A program made the translations under genes and the position numbers. Positions 1 through 10,254 of a DNA stretch of 64,000 nt are shown piece by piece (within the stretch, counting starts at the first letter, position 1; every line of letters starts with the position of its first letter). The notes beneath the pieces were generated by a model. It had not been told where the DNA came from and did no database searches. It was given only the letters and a program-made list of their open reading frames with translations. The stretch is from Flavobacterium sp. GTDB lineage: Bacteria; Bacteroidota; Bacteroidia; Flavobacteriales; Flavobacteriaceae. The stretch lies in the NCBI GenBank assembly GCA_016718345.1, contig JADKDN010000002.1, positions 248,001 through 312,000 of the forward strand, given 5' to 3'.

Positions 1-2551
1 GACACATTACTGGTTGGAATGAAACTTGAGGATTATCCGCAGCTTCCTCCATTTGTCCAAAACCTCCTAAAGAGCCTTTTTCTCCGAACAATCCATCAAA
101 TTCTTCTTTCTTAGCATTATCAGCTGCGAAAGTATCCTCTGAAGAATAATATCTATCAATACGCAACCAATGCATATCACGACTTCGTCGCACTTCTGAT
201 TTACCTACAACAGGTACATTATTTTCTGCATGACAAGCGATAACACAAGCACCACAACCTGTACAAGCATTCAAATCGATAGAAAGGTTAAAATGATGAC
301 CCGTAGAACGATCGAATGAAGTCCATAAGTCAACCGAAGTAGCATTCACTTCTTTATGATCTAGAGAAACTTTTGGAGCTTCATTCCACTCCTTTGCTTC
401 TTTAGTGTTGAATATTTCTAAAGTTGTTTCTTTAATAATATCTCCTCTACCCATTAACGTTTTTTGTCCTTGAACACAAGCAAATTCATGCATTCCAGAA
501 TCTTTAGTCAATTTGGCTATTTGAACATTATTAAAGCCTTTGTATAATGAATAGGCATTAATACCTACTTGCATTTCTTCTTTTAAAGCTGCTTTTTTTC
601 CGTATCCTAAAAGCTAAGCCCAATGTTCCTTTAGCCTGTCCAGGTTGAACAATTACAGGAACTTTTTCTAATTTAACACCATCTACTGTTATTGTTGCAT
701 AACTACCATCTAAACCTCCATTGGCAACAATTTCATTTTTCAAACCTAATTTTCAGCATCGACTCTTGAAACCGTTACATAGTTATCCCAAGAAACTCTT
801 GTAATTGGATCTGGAAACTCTTGTAACCATGGGTTATTTGCTTGTTGACCATCTCCTAGACCTGTTTTGGTGTATAAGATTAATTCAAATCCGTCAGTTG
901 CTTTTGATTGTGCTAAAGCACTTGCCGCTGCACTATAATTTGCAGACGAAGCAGAAGCTACTGGAATAGCACCAACAAAAACACCGTCATGTAATACTTT
1001 ATTCCAAGTAGAACCTGCAATAATAGTAGCTGAAGTTGCTTTAATGTAATCGTAAAAAGTTCCTGCTATTCCAGTCCATGATAACAAAGCATCTTGAAAT
1101 TGTTTTGTATTGAACAAAGGACGGATAGTAGGCTGAGTCAAGGAATAGGTTCCCTTTGTGATGGTTACATCTCCCCAAGATTCTAAGTAATGTGGAGCTG
1201 CCGCTGCAATAGTAGTAACAGAAGCAGTTTCGTCTTCTTTCAAAGAGAAAGCTACAGAAGTAGTTACTTTTTTCAAACCTTCTGCAAATTCTTTACTGTT
1301 TGGTAAAGTATACATTGGATTAACGCCACTCATTATTAGAGTATGTACGCTACCCGATTTCATATCGTTAACTAATTGAGCAACTTTTTCATTAGATCCT
1401 TTTCTAATTTGTCTTGTGCCGCTTGTTGTAAAAGCTTCACTATCCAATGCTTGATTAATTGCTAACACCAATAATTGAGCATTCTTATCTTGAATGCCTG
1501 AAACTAAAACTCCTTTGGCACCAGCCGCTTTTAATTGTTGAGCTACTTTTACTACTTCTGCATCAAAAGATTTGTCAAGAGATGTAGCGACAGCAGAATT
1601 TGTAATGGCATTATATATTTTAACTAGAGCCTGTTTTTGATTTGCAGTTGACATTGGAATTCGTTTGTCCGCCGCAGCTCCAGATAAAGTCATGTTTGCT
1701 TCTAATTGGTAATGACGAGACATTTTTCCATTTTTTGGAATTCTTCCTTGAGCATACCCTTTATCATAACTCCCACCTTGCCAATCCCCAAGGAAATCAG
1801 CACCTATTGAAACAATTAATGAAGCTTTTGAAAAATCATAATCTACCAATGCTCTTTCTCCATATACTGTTTCAAAAGCATCTAAAGCCGCTGATTCAGA
1901 AACCGCATCATAAACTACATGTTTAGCATTTGGATTTTTAGCAATAAATTCAGCTATTAATCTATCCGTTGAAGGACTTGTTAATGTGTTGGTTAATAAA
2001 ACTACTTGCTTCTCTTTTGCTTTAGCATCTGCAATACTTGTCTTCACTTTCGAATCTACTTCAGACCAAGAGGCATTTTTACCAGAAATCTTTGGTTCTT
2101 TTAATCTCATACTATCATATAATGACAATATTGAGGCATGAACTCTCGCATTTGCAGCAAACTTTGCTCCAGAAATAGTGTTGTTATCAATTTTAATTGG
2201 ACGACCTTCTCTAGTTTTAACTAAAAGATTGGCAAAATCAAAACCATCAAAAACAGTTGTAGCATAATAATCTGCCACACCAGGAATGATTTGCTCTGGC
2301 TGAACTACATAAGGTATCGATTTGTGTACTGGCCCTTCACATGCTGCTAATGAAGCTGCTGCTGTAGAAAATCCAACGTACTTTAAGAAATCTCTACGTG
2401 TTGTTGATGATGATGATAAAGATGCTTTATCTCCCAAAAATTCATCAGTAGGAATTTCTTCAACAAATTCGTTATTTCTAAGCGCCTCAACAATAGAACT
2501 ATTTTCGTTTAGTTCTTCAACACTTTTCCAGTATTTTTTGTTTGATGACAT
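1..2551 (-). CDS. actB: Alternative complex III iron-sulfur/molybdopterin-like subunit ActB (3' end outside window, two frameshifts)
   Basis: ActB is the large periplasmic subunit of alternative complex III, the quinol oxidoreductase that replaces cytochrome bc1 in many Bacteroidetes. The N-terminal part (746-2551) has a twin-arginine motif TRRDFLKYVGFS near residues 51-62 and then a degenerate molybdopterin-oxidoreductase domain. The ferredoxin-like half starts in the reading frame at 1-560, with the cluster motif CTGCGACVIAC encoded near 232-265. Two one-base frameshifts break the frame. One T is missing near 749, where DAEN should continue LGLKNEIV. One T is extra near 600-603, where LGLAL should continue GYGKKAAL. 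Both lie in T/A runs and look like sequence errors. actA is 31 bases upstream and probably cotranscribed. The C-terminal part lies beyond the window start. The family call is secure; the frame repair is inference. Confidence 0.9.
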
Positions 2552-2582
2552 TGTATATAAAATTAGCTTCTTAATAATTTGA

Positions 2583-3908
2583 TTAATAGTGACATTTACC
2601 GCATTCTAAACCTCCCATTTGGGCAGCAGTCAACTTGTCTACACCGTATTTTTTAGAAAGTTCTTCATGAATTTTAGTATAATATTCATTACCCTCCATT
2701 TTTACGTCTGTTTTTCTGTGGCAATCGATACACCATCCCATAGTTAATGGAGCAAACTGCTTCTGAATTTCATAAGTTTGAACTGGACCATGACAAGTTT
2801 GACATTCTACTCCTGCAACAGTAACGTGTTGTGAGTGATTAAAGTAAACAAAACTCTGTAAGTTATGAATACGAACCCATTTAACAGGTTGAGTCACTCC
2901 AGTATATTTCTGATTTGCAGGATCCCAACCAACAGCTTTGTATAATTTTTGAATTTCTCCGTCATAAAAAGCTTTAGAATATTCAGCAGTTGCTGTTGTG
3001 TCAGAAACTTCAGAAATATTTTTGTGACAATTCATACAGATGTTCAAAGAAGGAATACCTGCATTTTTACTAACACGAGCTGCAGAGTGACAATATTTAC
3101 AATTAATACCGTTGCTTCCTGCGTGAATTCTGTGAGAATAATGTATTGGCTGAATTGGTTCGTAATCTTGATCCACACCAATCTGCATCAAATAACCATA
3201 AACAAAATATCCACTAGCCAACAACAAAAAGATTGCTGTTACTAATACTAAAAATTGATTTTTTGCAAATGCTTTCCAAATTGGAACTGTAGGCTCTTTT
3301 TTTGCAACTTCAATACCATTTGCAGCAGCTACTTTTCTAAGAACATTGTTTACCAAAAACAACATCACAATAAGCATAAGCATTACAACAGCCAGAGCAC
3401 CGAGAATCACATCATTGGAAACACCGCTTTCAGCAGCTACTGTCCCAGGAGTGCCAGCCGTTCCAACTGCAGCAACTGGAGCTTCCGCTTTTGGCTCAGA
3501 GGTATACGCTATAATATTGTCAATATCAGCATCCGACAATTGAGGAAAAGCCGTCATCGCAATCTTATTGTTCTCTTCAAAAACTTTTACTGCTTTTGCA
3601 TCTCCTGACTTAATTAAGTCAGAACTGTTGCGTATCCATTTATACAACCATGCTTTGTCATATTTATTGGCTACTCCTCTAAGAGCTGGACCTGTAGCCT
3701 TAGCATCTAACTTGTGACAAGCCGCGCAATTGGCATTAAAGAGTTCTTTACCTTTTACCGCATCCCCTCCTGTTGTTGGAGCAACAGCGGTAGCATCGGT
3801 TGCTGGCAGAGGTGTTTGTGCAAATGAATTTAAAGTAAGTGCTAGTAATACTGCAAAACTGAAGATTAAATTCTTAGAAATCGAATTATGGTTACCCACT
3901 TTTTTCAT
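2583..3908 (-). CDS. actA: Alternative complex III multiheme cytochrome c, ActE-ActA fusion
   Basis: This is the cytochrome subunit of alternative complex III, anchored in the inner membrane and facing the periplasm. An N-terminal signal segment (about residues 10-30) precedes a monoheme cytochrome c domain with CAACH at residues 61-65. A transmembrane helix follows (VILGALAVVMLMLIVMLFLV), then a second one (FLVLVTAIFLLLASGYFVYG). The C-terminal pentaheme domain carries CKYCH, CMNCH, CQTCH, CIDCH and CGKCH, so six heme sites in all. Elsewhere the monoheme protein (ActE) and the pentaheme protein (ActA) can be separate; here they form one 441-residue chain. It is the first gene visible in the operon, with actB downstream. 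The start ATG at 3908 gives a clean signal peptide and follows a good -33/-7 promoter. Confidence 0.9.
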   Translation of the reverse strand: MKKVGNHNSISKNLIFSFAVLLALTLNSFAQTPLPATDATAVAPTTGGDAVKGKELFNANCAACHKLDAKATGPALRGVANKYDKAWLYKWIRNSSDLIKSGDAKAVKVFEENNKIAMTAFPQLSDADIDNIIAYTSEPKAEAPVAAVGTAGTPGTVAAESGVSNDVILGALAVVMLMLIVMLFLVNNVLRKVAAANGIEVAKKEPTVPIWKAFAKNQFLVLVTAIFLLLASGYFVYGYLMQIGVDQDYEPIQPIHYSHRIHAGSNGINCKYCHSAARVSKNAGIPSLNICMNCHKNISEVSDTTATAEYSKAFYDGEIQKLYKAVGWDPANQKYTGVTQPVKWVRIHNLQSFVYFNHSQHVTVAGVECQTCHGPVQTYEIQKQFAPLTMGWCIDCHRKTDVKMEGNEYYTKIHEELSKKYGVDKLTAAQMGGLECGKCHY

Positions 3909-3987
3909 ATTTAGTGTAATGATTATCGACTAAAATTTGGCATGATTATTATTACGTATAAAATCGATGCTTTCTTAAAAACTTGGA

Positions 3988-4017
3988 CAAAAATACAATT
4001 TATGAACTATTCTCAAA
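3988..4017 (-). promoter_or_regulatory. Promoter of the alternative complex III operon
   Basis: On the minus strand, TTTG (4017-4014), 18 bases, then TATTTTTG (3995-3988) match the Bacteroidetes -33/-7 consensus. The predicted transcript would start about 75 bases before actA. It is divergent from the SPOR-gene promoter about 60 bases away. Confidence 0.65.
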
Positions 4018-4072
4018 ACCTTAAAATAGTCTTAAATGATAATTTATATTAATTCTAAATAATAATTGTGTT

Positions 4073-4101
4073 TTTGTTTAAATCAATAAATACTACATTT
4101 G
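4073..4101 (+). promoter_or_regulatory. Promoter of the SPOR-domain gene
   Basis: TTTG (4073-4076), 17 bases, then TACATTTG (4094-4101) match the Bacteroidetes promoter consensus. The start codon follows at 4120, giving a very short leader. Confidence 0.65.
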
Positions 4102-4119
4102 TATAAAAATCACTGTATT

Positions 4120-4509
4120 ATGAAAATTTCAACATCAAGTAAACATATATTCATTCATGGATTACTACTATTTAGTGGGATAAATTTATACGCACAAGAG
4201 GGAAATTTAACAGTTACTCAAGACCCAAAATTCGAACAATTGTTAAATGAAAAAAGAAAAATTAACCCTTCAATAACTGTGAATGATCGCTATAAAATTC
4301 AGATTTACAGTGGAGATAGTGAAACTTCAAAAAAGACTTTGAGTGAATTTAGAAAAGAAAAAAAAGATTTTGATGGAACCATAGTTTTTAATACACCAAG
4401 TTATAAAGTTTGGGTTGGGAATTTTAAATCTAGGATTGAAGCGGAGAGAAATTTAAGCGAGTTTAAAAAGAGATATCCAAATGCTCTTTTAATAAGACCT
4501 AATAAATAA
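4120..4509 (+). CDS. Exported SPOR-domain protein
   Basis: A small exported protein of 129 residues, probably peptidoglycan-associated. A signal peptide (hydrophobic HIFIHGLLLFSGINLYAQ) ends at an Ala-Gln cleavage site. The C-terminal ~75 residues match a SPOR domain: YKIQIYSGDSETSKKTL, then YKVWVGNFKSRIEAERNL and the final strand. SPOR domains generally bind denuded glycan strands at division sites, but I cannot show that for this protein. An ATG seven codons upstream at 4099 is also open, but that codon lies inside the -7 element, so I choose 4120. It is monocistronic, with a promoter just upstream and a strong hairpin terminator just downstream. Confidence 0.8.
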   Translation: MKISTSSKHIFIHGLLLFSGINLYAQEGNLTVTQDPKFEQLLNEKRKINPSITVNDRYKIQIYSGDSETSKKTLSEFRKEKKDFDGTIVFNTPSYKVWVGNFKSRIEAERNLSEFKKRYPNALLIRPNK

Positions 4510-4526
4510 TTCTACATTTTGTCAAT

Positions 4527-4558
4527 AAAAAAGGTCTCAATTATTTGAGACCTTTTTT
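4527..4558. terminator. Bidirectional intrinsic terminator between SPOR gene and infB
   Basis: A perfect 14-bp stem (AAAAAAGGTCTCAA with its complement) around a 4-base loop, with T-runs on both strands. It serves the plus-strand SPOR gene and the minus-strand infB operon. Confidence 0.9.
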
Positions 4559-4574
4559 ATAACTTTAAATTTAA

Positions 4575-7354
4575 TTACTTTAATTTTTTCTTAACAGCGA
4601 TTTCTTGGAAGGCTTCAATTGTGTCTCGCTCTTCGATATCATTGTAATTTTTTATTTGAATACCACAATCATATCCTTTGGCAACTTCTTTTACATCGTC
4701 TTTAAAACGCTTTAAAGCCAATAATTCACCCGTAAAAACAACTACGCCTTCACGAATAATTCTGATTTTGGAATTTCTATTGATTTTACCATCTACTACC
4801 ATACAGCCTGCGATAGATCCAACTTTAGAAATTTTAAATATTTCTCTAATTTCAGCCGTTCCAGTAATTTCTTCCTTCATTTCTGGAGAAAGCATACCTT
4901 CCATTGCATCTTTCAAATCATCAATTGCATCATAAATGATAGAATAATTTCTAATATCAATTTCTTCCTTATCGGCTAATTGTCTTGCATTACCTGCAGG
5001 ACGAACATTAAATCCAATAATAATTGCATCGGATGCAGAAGCCAACATTACATCTGTTTCGGTTATAGCACCAACTCCTTTATGAATAATGTTGATTTGA
5101 ATCTCTTCAGTAGATAATTTAGAAAACGAATCAGAAAGAGCTTCTACAGAACCATCTACGTCTCCTTTTAGGATAATGTTCAATTCTTTAAATTGTCCTA
5201 AAGCTATACGACGACCAATTTCGGCTAACGTAATATGTCTTTGTGTACGAACAGATTGCTCTCGCATTAATTGCGTTCGTTTAGCCGCGATAGCTTTTGC
5301 CTCTCTCTCATCTTCAAAAACATTAAATTTATCACCAGCAGTTGCTGCACCATCTAGACCTAAAACTGATACCGGAGTTGACGGCCCTGCTTCTTTTACA
5401 ACATGACCTCTTTCGTCGTGCATGGCTTTAATTTTACCATGATGTTTTCCAGCGAGCATATAATCTCCTACTTTTAGTGTTCCGTTTTGAACAAGAATTG
5501 TTGAAACATATCCTTTCCCTTTGTCTAAAAATGCCTCAACGACAGTTCCTGAAGCGGGTTTGTTTGGATTTGATTTTAAATCTAATAGTTCAGCTTCTAA
5601 TAATACTTTTTCTAATAATTCTTTCACTCCAGTTCCTGCTTTTGCAGAAATATCGTGCGATTGAATTTTTCCACCCCAATCTTCAACCAATAAGTTCATT
5701 CCTGCTAATCTTTCTTTGATTTTTTCAACATTAGCATTTGGCTTATCAATTTTATTAATTGCAAAGATAATGGGCACATTAGCAGCTTGCGCATGACTAA
5801 TTGCCTCTTTGGTTTGCGGCATTATATCGTCATCCGCTGCAATGACAATGATTGCAATATCTGTAACTTGAGCACCACGAGCACGCATAGCTGTAAAAGC
5901 TTCGTGACCAGGTGTATCTAAAAAGGCGATTTTCTGTCCGTTATCTAAAGTTACCCCATATGCACCAATGTGCTGTGTTATTCCTCCAGACTCTCCAGCA
6001 ATAACATTTTCTTTACGAATGTAATCCAATAACGATGTTTTACCGTGATCAACGTGACCCATTACAGTAACAATTGGTGCTCTGTATACTAAATCTTCTT
6101 CTTTATCTTCAACAACTTGTATTGCGTCTTCTAATTCTGTTGTAGTAAACTCAACATCATAACCAAATTCGTCTGCTACAATGGTTAACGTTTCTGCATC
6201 TAATCGTTGATTCATGGTAACCATAATTCCCAACGACATACAAGTTCCTATTACTTTAGTAATTGGAACATCCATCATGGTTGCAATTTCACCTACTGTA
6301 ACAAACTCGGTTACTTTTAATGTCTTACTTCCTTCTTCAATGGCTCTCTGCTCATCATCTGATTTCTGACGATGGGTTTCTCTTTTGTCACGACGGTATT
6401 TAGCTGCTTTTGATTTTCCTCCTTTTCCTTGAAGCTTTTCTAAAGTTTCTCGAATTTGATTTTTCACTTCTTCCTCAGTAGGCTCAACTTTTGCAACAAT
6501 GGCTGGTCTATTTCCTTTTACAAATCCCGGTCTCGCACCTTTATTGCCCCCAGTTGATCCTCCTACATTTGGTGTGATTTTGTTTGGATTATTTCCTCCT
6601 GGCTGATTTGCTCCTCCAGGTCTAACTTCTCCTGGTTTTGGCGGAATACGTTTTCTTTTATTTTTAGCAGAATTAGCATTTGAATTTCCAGAAGGAGTTC
6701 CAGGTTTGTTTGGTGTAATTTTTGGTTCCTCTTTTTTCTTTTTAGGCTTATTAAACTGAGATAAATCAATAGTTTGTCCCGTTAAAGTTGCTCCTGATAA
6801 TTTTTGATATTGTGTCGTAATTGATTCTTCTACTTGAACTTCTTCTGAAATTTTAGTTTCAGATATTGTCGCTTTAGATTCTTTTTATCAACAATTTCCT
6901 CTTTTTAGTTTCTTTTAGAATAGGATTTTCAGGCTTCAGATTTTAGGAGTATCTGCAAGAACAGGTTTTGAACTGGAATAACAGGCTTTTGTGGATTCAA
7001 ATCAATAGTTCCAACTTGTTTTGGAGCATTAATTGTAGCCTTTGCTTTGATTACTTCTAATCTTTGTCGCTCTTCGTCTTGCTTTCTTTTTTCTTCAATC
7101 TCTCTTTCTCTTTCAATTCGTAAAGCCTCTTTTTCTTTTCGTTTCTCTTCACCTACCTCTTTTGAAGCTTCTTTATTTCCTTTATCGCCTGCAAATTGAT
7201 TTTGAAGGATTCCAAATTCAGCTTCTGAAATTTTTGCATTTGGATTGGACTCAATAGCAATTCCCTTATCTTTTAGATAATCCACAGCTCTTTCTAGCGA
7301 AATATTTAATTCCCTTAAAACCTTGTTAATTCTTATTACTCTCTCTTCAGACAT
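4575..7354 (-). CDS. infB: Translation initiation factor IF-2 (frameshifted N-terminal region)
   Basis: IF-2 is the GTPase that delivers initiator tRNA to the 30S subunit. The N-terminus (from 7354, MSEERVIRINKVLRELNISL) is the IF2_N domain, followed by a charged KE-rich linker and a Pro/Gly/Asn-rich stretch typical of Bacteroidetes IF-2. The G domain shows GHVDHGKT, DTPGHEAF and NKIDKPNA; domains II, III and C2 follow, ending KKKLK. Between about 6880 and 6970 the frame breaks several times. Restoring single bases, mostly A, in that stretch recovers a continuous linker (for example KPVLADTPK and NPILKETKK), so I read one gene. Below 6830 the frame is continuous to the stop. It is the last gene of the rimP-nusA-infB operon, 50 bases after nusA. 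Sequence error is more likely than loss of this essential gene. Confidence 0.93.
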
Positions 7355-7404
7355 AAAATCTTTTTAATATTATCTTTTTGTTGTTGTGTTGTTAGAAGAA
7401 TAGA

Positions 7405-8649
7405 TTAGGCATTAAACTCTTCTTTCAAAATTCGCATTACATCTAGAATCGTTTCTTCTTCTAGGTCTGTTCTTCTTACTAAATCGTCTACATCTTGTTT
7501 AAGGATGCTTCTTGCGGTATCTAAACCAATTTTTGCAAATTCATCAATTACCCATCCATCAATTTCATCTGAGAACTCAGTTAATTCTACATCATCTTCT
7601 TCTTCTGCAACATTACCTTCTCTAATAACATCTAACTCATAACCAGTCAACAAACCTGCTAATTTGATGTTATGTCCTCCACGACCAATAGCTTTAGAAA
7701 CCTCTTCAAGTTTTAAGAAAACTTCTGCTCTTTTTGTTTCCTCATTAATCTTAATGGAGGAAACTTTTGCCGGACTCAATGCTCTAGTTATATACAACTG
7801 AATGTTTGTTGTATAATTGATAACATCAATATTTTCATTACCTAATTCACGAACTATTCCGTGAATACGAGAACCTTTCATTCCAACACAAGCTCCAACA
7901 GGATCAATTCTGTCATCATAGGAATCTACGGCTACTTTTGCTTTTTCACCGGGAATTCGGACCACTTTTTTCACCATGATTAGACCGTCGAAAACTTCTG
8001 GAATTTCTTGTTCAAATAATTTTTCAAGAAACTTCTCAGAAGTTCTTGACATAATAATTTGAGGCTTATTGCCTTTCAATTCAACGCTTTCAATAATTCC
8101 ACGGACATTATCTCCTTTTCTAAAAAAATCAGACGGTATTTGTTTTTCTTTAGGCAAAACAATTTCATTTCCTTCATCATCAACCAAAATTACAACTCTT
8201 GGACGAACATGGTGTACTTCGGCGGTATATATTTCACCTATTAAATCCTTAAATTGTTTGTAAAGATTGGTATTATCATGCTCATGAATTTTAGAAATCA
8301 AATTTTGACGTAAAGCCAAAATTGCTCTTCTCCCTAAATCAATCAACTTAACTTCTTCCGAAACTTCTTCTCCTATTTCAAAATCTGGTTCTATTTTTCT
8401 GGCTTCAGTCAAAGTTATTTCTTCATTTTCTAAATCCAAATCATCGTCTGCAACGATAACTCTTCTTCTCCAAATTTCCATATCACCTTTATCTGGATTG
8501 ATAATGATATCAAAATTATCATCTGAACCGAATTTTTTCTTCAATGCATTTCTAAACACATCTTCTAAAATTGCCATAAGCGTTACACGATCAATGAGTT
8601 TGTCGTCTTTAAACTCTGAAAATGAATCGATTAATGCTAAATTTTCCAT
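7405..8649 (-). CDS. nusA: Transcription termination/antitermination factor NusA
   Basis: NusA binds RNA polymerase and nascent RNA and controls pausing, termination and antitermination. The 414-residue protein has the N-terminal polymerase-binding domain (MENLALIDSFSEF...), then S1 (about residues 130-200), KH1 (VGACVGMKGSRIHGIVRELG) and KH2 (AIGRGGHNIKLAGLLTG) domains and a short acidic C-terminal extension ending ILKEEFNA. The C-terminal AR repeats of proteobacterial NusA are absent, as expected for Bacteroidetes. It lies between rimP (9 bases upstream) and infB. Because NusA acts on RNA hairpins, the terminator-like hairpin in the leader of this operon (9134-9159) is a plausible site of autoregulation. 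Confidence 0.96.
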   Translation of the reverse strand: MENLALIDSFSEFKDDKLIDRVTLMAILEDVFRNALKKKFGSDDNFDIIINPDKGDMEIWRRRVIVADDDLDLENEEITLTEARKIEPDFEIGEEVSEEVKLIDLGRRAILALRQNLISKIHEHDNTNLYKQFKDLIGEIYTAEVHHVRPRVVILVDDEGNEIVLPKEKQIPSDFFRKGDNVRGIIESVELKGNKPQIIMSRTSEKFLEKLFEQEIPEVFDGLIMVKKVVRIPGEKAKVAVDSYDDRIDPVGACVGMKGSRIHGIVRELGNENIDVINYTTNIQLYITRALSPAKVSSIKINEETKRAEVFLKLEEVSKAIGRGGHNIKLAGLLTGYELDVIREGNVAEEEDDVELTEFSDEIDGWVIDEFAKIGLDTARSILKQDVDDLVRRTDLEEETILDVMRILKEEFNA

Positions 8650-8658
8650 GCTAACTCT

Positions 8659-9126
8659 TTAATTAAATGTTACTGTAACAATTGCTTCTTTTATTTCTGA
8701 GTAAGGTATTTCCTGTCTTTTTTGAACATTTTCTTTACCTTTACCTATCTTCTTAGGCTCTCTCGCTTCCCAAACTAGAGTAATAAACTCATCATTTGCA
8801 TCCACTAACTGAGCTTCTATTGTTTCGCTGGCCAGTTTCACTATTAGTATTCTGCCAACATTTTTTTTATACTGCCTAATCATTTTTAAAGGAGAACCTA
8901 CTCCTACCGAAGCCACTTCAAGAGAAAAATCTTGTTCTTCTCGGTCTAAGTTGTTTTCTATTGCTCGACTAATATCAATACAGTCTTGCAAAATTACTCC
9001 ATTATCTCCATCTAAAGTTACAATAATTTTAAAATTGTCAGTAATTGTCAAATCTATCAAAAAAACAGATGGTTTTTCTGACAATGCTACGTTAACTAAA
9101 TTTAATACTTTTTCTTTAAATGTCAT
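8659..9126 (-). CDS. rimP: Ribosome maturation factor RimP
   Basis: RimP assists maturation of the 30S subunit. The 155-residue protein has the RimP N-terminal alpha/beta domain, with the conserved segment ISRAIENNLDREEQDFSLEV followed by ASVGVGSPL, and a C-terminal Sm-like barrel (VGRILIVKLASE to the end). It is the first gene of rimP-nusA-infB. The start at 9126 lies only seven bases after the T-run of a hairpin in the leader, and no Shine-Dalgarno sequence is present, as expected for this phylum. Confidence 0.92.
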   Translation of the reverse strand: MTFKEKVLNLVNVALSEKPSVFLIDLTITDNFKIIVTLDGDNGVILQDCIDISRAIENNLDREEQDFSLEVASVGVGSPLKMIRQYKKNVGRILIVKLASETIEAQLVDANDEFITLVWEAREPKKIGKGKENVQKRQEIPYSEIKEAIVTVTFN

Positions 9127-9133
9127 ATTTTAT

Positions 9134-9159
9134 AAAAAGAGGCACGCAATGCGTGCCTC
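9134..9159 (-). promoter_or_regulatory. Terminator-like hairpin in the rimP-nusA-infB leader (candidate attenuator)
   Basis: On the minus strand a near-perfect hairpin (GAGGCACGCA against TGCGTGCCTC, 9159-9139) is followed directly by TTTTTATA, the form of an intrinsic terminator. It lies between the predicted promoter (9189-9217) and the rimP start at 9126. The next gene upstream is divergent, so no incoming transcript needs stopping. Attenuation is inference. Confidence 0.6.
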
Positions 9160-9188
9160 ATTATTTAGTTTTCTAATAAATAACGGTG

Positions 9189-9217
9189 CAAATATAGTGT
9201 TTTTTTTATAAATCAAA
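9189..9217 (-). promoter_or_regulatory. Promoter of the rimP-nusA-infB operon
   Basis: On the minus strand, TTTG (9217-9214), 17 bases, then TATATTTG (9196-9189) fit the Bacteroidetes consensus. The leader would be about 55 bases and contains the hairpin at 9134-9159. Confidence 0.65.
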
Positions 9218-9302
9218 AAATCATTGTTAGATCTAAAAAAAATATTATCTTTATAATTATTTTAATCAACTAAATTTTAAACACTTTCTTACACTTTTAA
9301 TT

Positions 9303-10130
9303 ATGAAAAGAATTCTTGTTCCTACGGACTTTTCCGACCATGCAGAATACGCTTTGCGAGTTGCCGCTCAAATAGCTAGAGAAAACAATAGCGAAATTGT
9401 TTTGTTACACATGTTAGAATTACCTCATCAAGCCAGTGATGCTGTTGGAAGTGGACATGATATTCCTGAAATTATGTTTTTTAAAAACAAAGTAATTAGC
9501 AACCTAGAAGAATTGATGGAGGTAGATTATCTAGAAGGGATTACTGTGTCTGAAATCATCCAATTTGAAAAAGCTTTTGAAGGTATACTTGCTGTTAGCA
9601 AAACAAATAATATTGATTTTATTGTAATGGGCTCTCATGGTTCTGGAGGATTTCAAGAGATGTTCATAGGTTCAAATACCGAAAAAGTGGTTCGTTTCTC
9701 GGATGTTCCTGTTTTAGTTATTAAAAACAAAACGGATAATTTTAAGGCTGACAATTTTGTCTTTGCATCTGATTTTTCTCAAGAAATCAAGAAGCCTTTC
9801 AAACAGCTTTTAGAAATTGCAGGATTGTTTAACTCCAAGCTAAACTTGGTTATGATTAACACTCCAAGCAGTTTTAAACCTACTCATATTGCTGAAAAAA
9901 TTATGAATGATTTTATTAAAGAATTTAATTATCCTAATTATTCTTTACATATATATAATGACGTGAATGTAGAAAAAGGAATTCTAAACTTCGCAAACAG
10001 TGTTAAAGCTGACTTAATAGGAATGTGTACGCACGGAAGACGAACAGGATTTGCTCACTTCTTTAACGGAAGTGTAAGTGAAGATTTAGTTAATCATGCC
10101 ATTAGACCTGTAATTACATTCAAAATATAA
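9303..10130 (+). CDS. Universal stress protein with two Usp domains
   Basis: A tandem UspA-family protein of 275 residues. Domain 1 (residues 1-~140) starts MKRILVPTDFSDHAEYAL and carries the nucleotide-binding-type motif GSHGSGGFQEMFIGSNTEKV. Domain 2 starts near FVFASDFSQE and ends with CTHGRRTGFAHFFNGSVSED, a looser form of the same motif. Such proteins bind ATP or AMP and are linked to stress survival; the particular role is unknown. It is monocistronic, divergent from rimP, and followed by a perfect hairpin terminator shared with tRNA-Gln on the other strand. No membrane or signal segment is visible, so it is cytoplasmic. Confidence 0.9.
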   Translation: MKRILVPTDFSDHAEYALRVAAQIARENNSEIVLLHMLELPHQASDAVGSGHDIPEIMFFKNKVISNLEELMEVDYLEGITVSEIIQFEKAFEGILAVSKTNNIDFIVMGSHGSGGFQEMFIGSNTEKVVRFSDVPVLVIKNKTDNFKADNFVFASDFSQEIKKPFKQLLEIAGLFNSKLNLVMINTPSSFKPTHIAEKIMNDFIKEFNYPNYSLHIYNDVNVEKGILNFANSVKADLIGMCTHGRRTGFAHFFNGSVSEDLVNHAIRPVITFKI

Positions 10131-10150
10131 TTGCTAAATGACCATAAATA

Positions 10151-10182
10151 AAAAAACTCCTCAAATAATTGAGGAGTTTTTT
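10151..10182. terminator. Bidirectional terminator between the usp gene and tRNA-Gln
   Basis: A perfect 14-bp stem (AAAAAACTCCTCAA and complement) with loop ATAA and T-runs on both strands. It ends two bases before the 3' end of the tRNA gene on the minus strand. Confidence 0.9.
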
Positions 10183-10183
10183 G

Positions 10184-10254
10184 TTGGTCTACTAGGACTC
10201 GAACCTAGAAAGACTGCACCAAAAACAGTTGTGTTACCATTACACCATAGACCA
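10184..10254 (-). tRNA. tRNA-Gln (anticodon TTG)
   Basis: On the minus strand a 71-base cloverleaf folds: acceptor TGGTCTA/TAGACCA, D-arm with TGGTAACAC, anticodon stem ACTGT/GCAGT enclosing TTTTGGT (anticodon TTG), T-arm CTAGG-TTCGAGT-CCTAG, discriminator A. CCA is not encoded. It decodes CAA, and CAG by wobble. Confidence 0.93.

Noticed and set aside
1642..1926. Antisense reading frames inside actB and other large genes
   Set aside because: Low-complexity reverse-strand frames with no homology; typical of AT-rich DNA.
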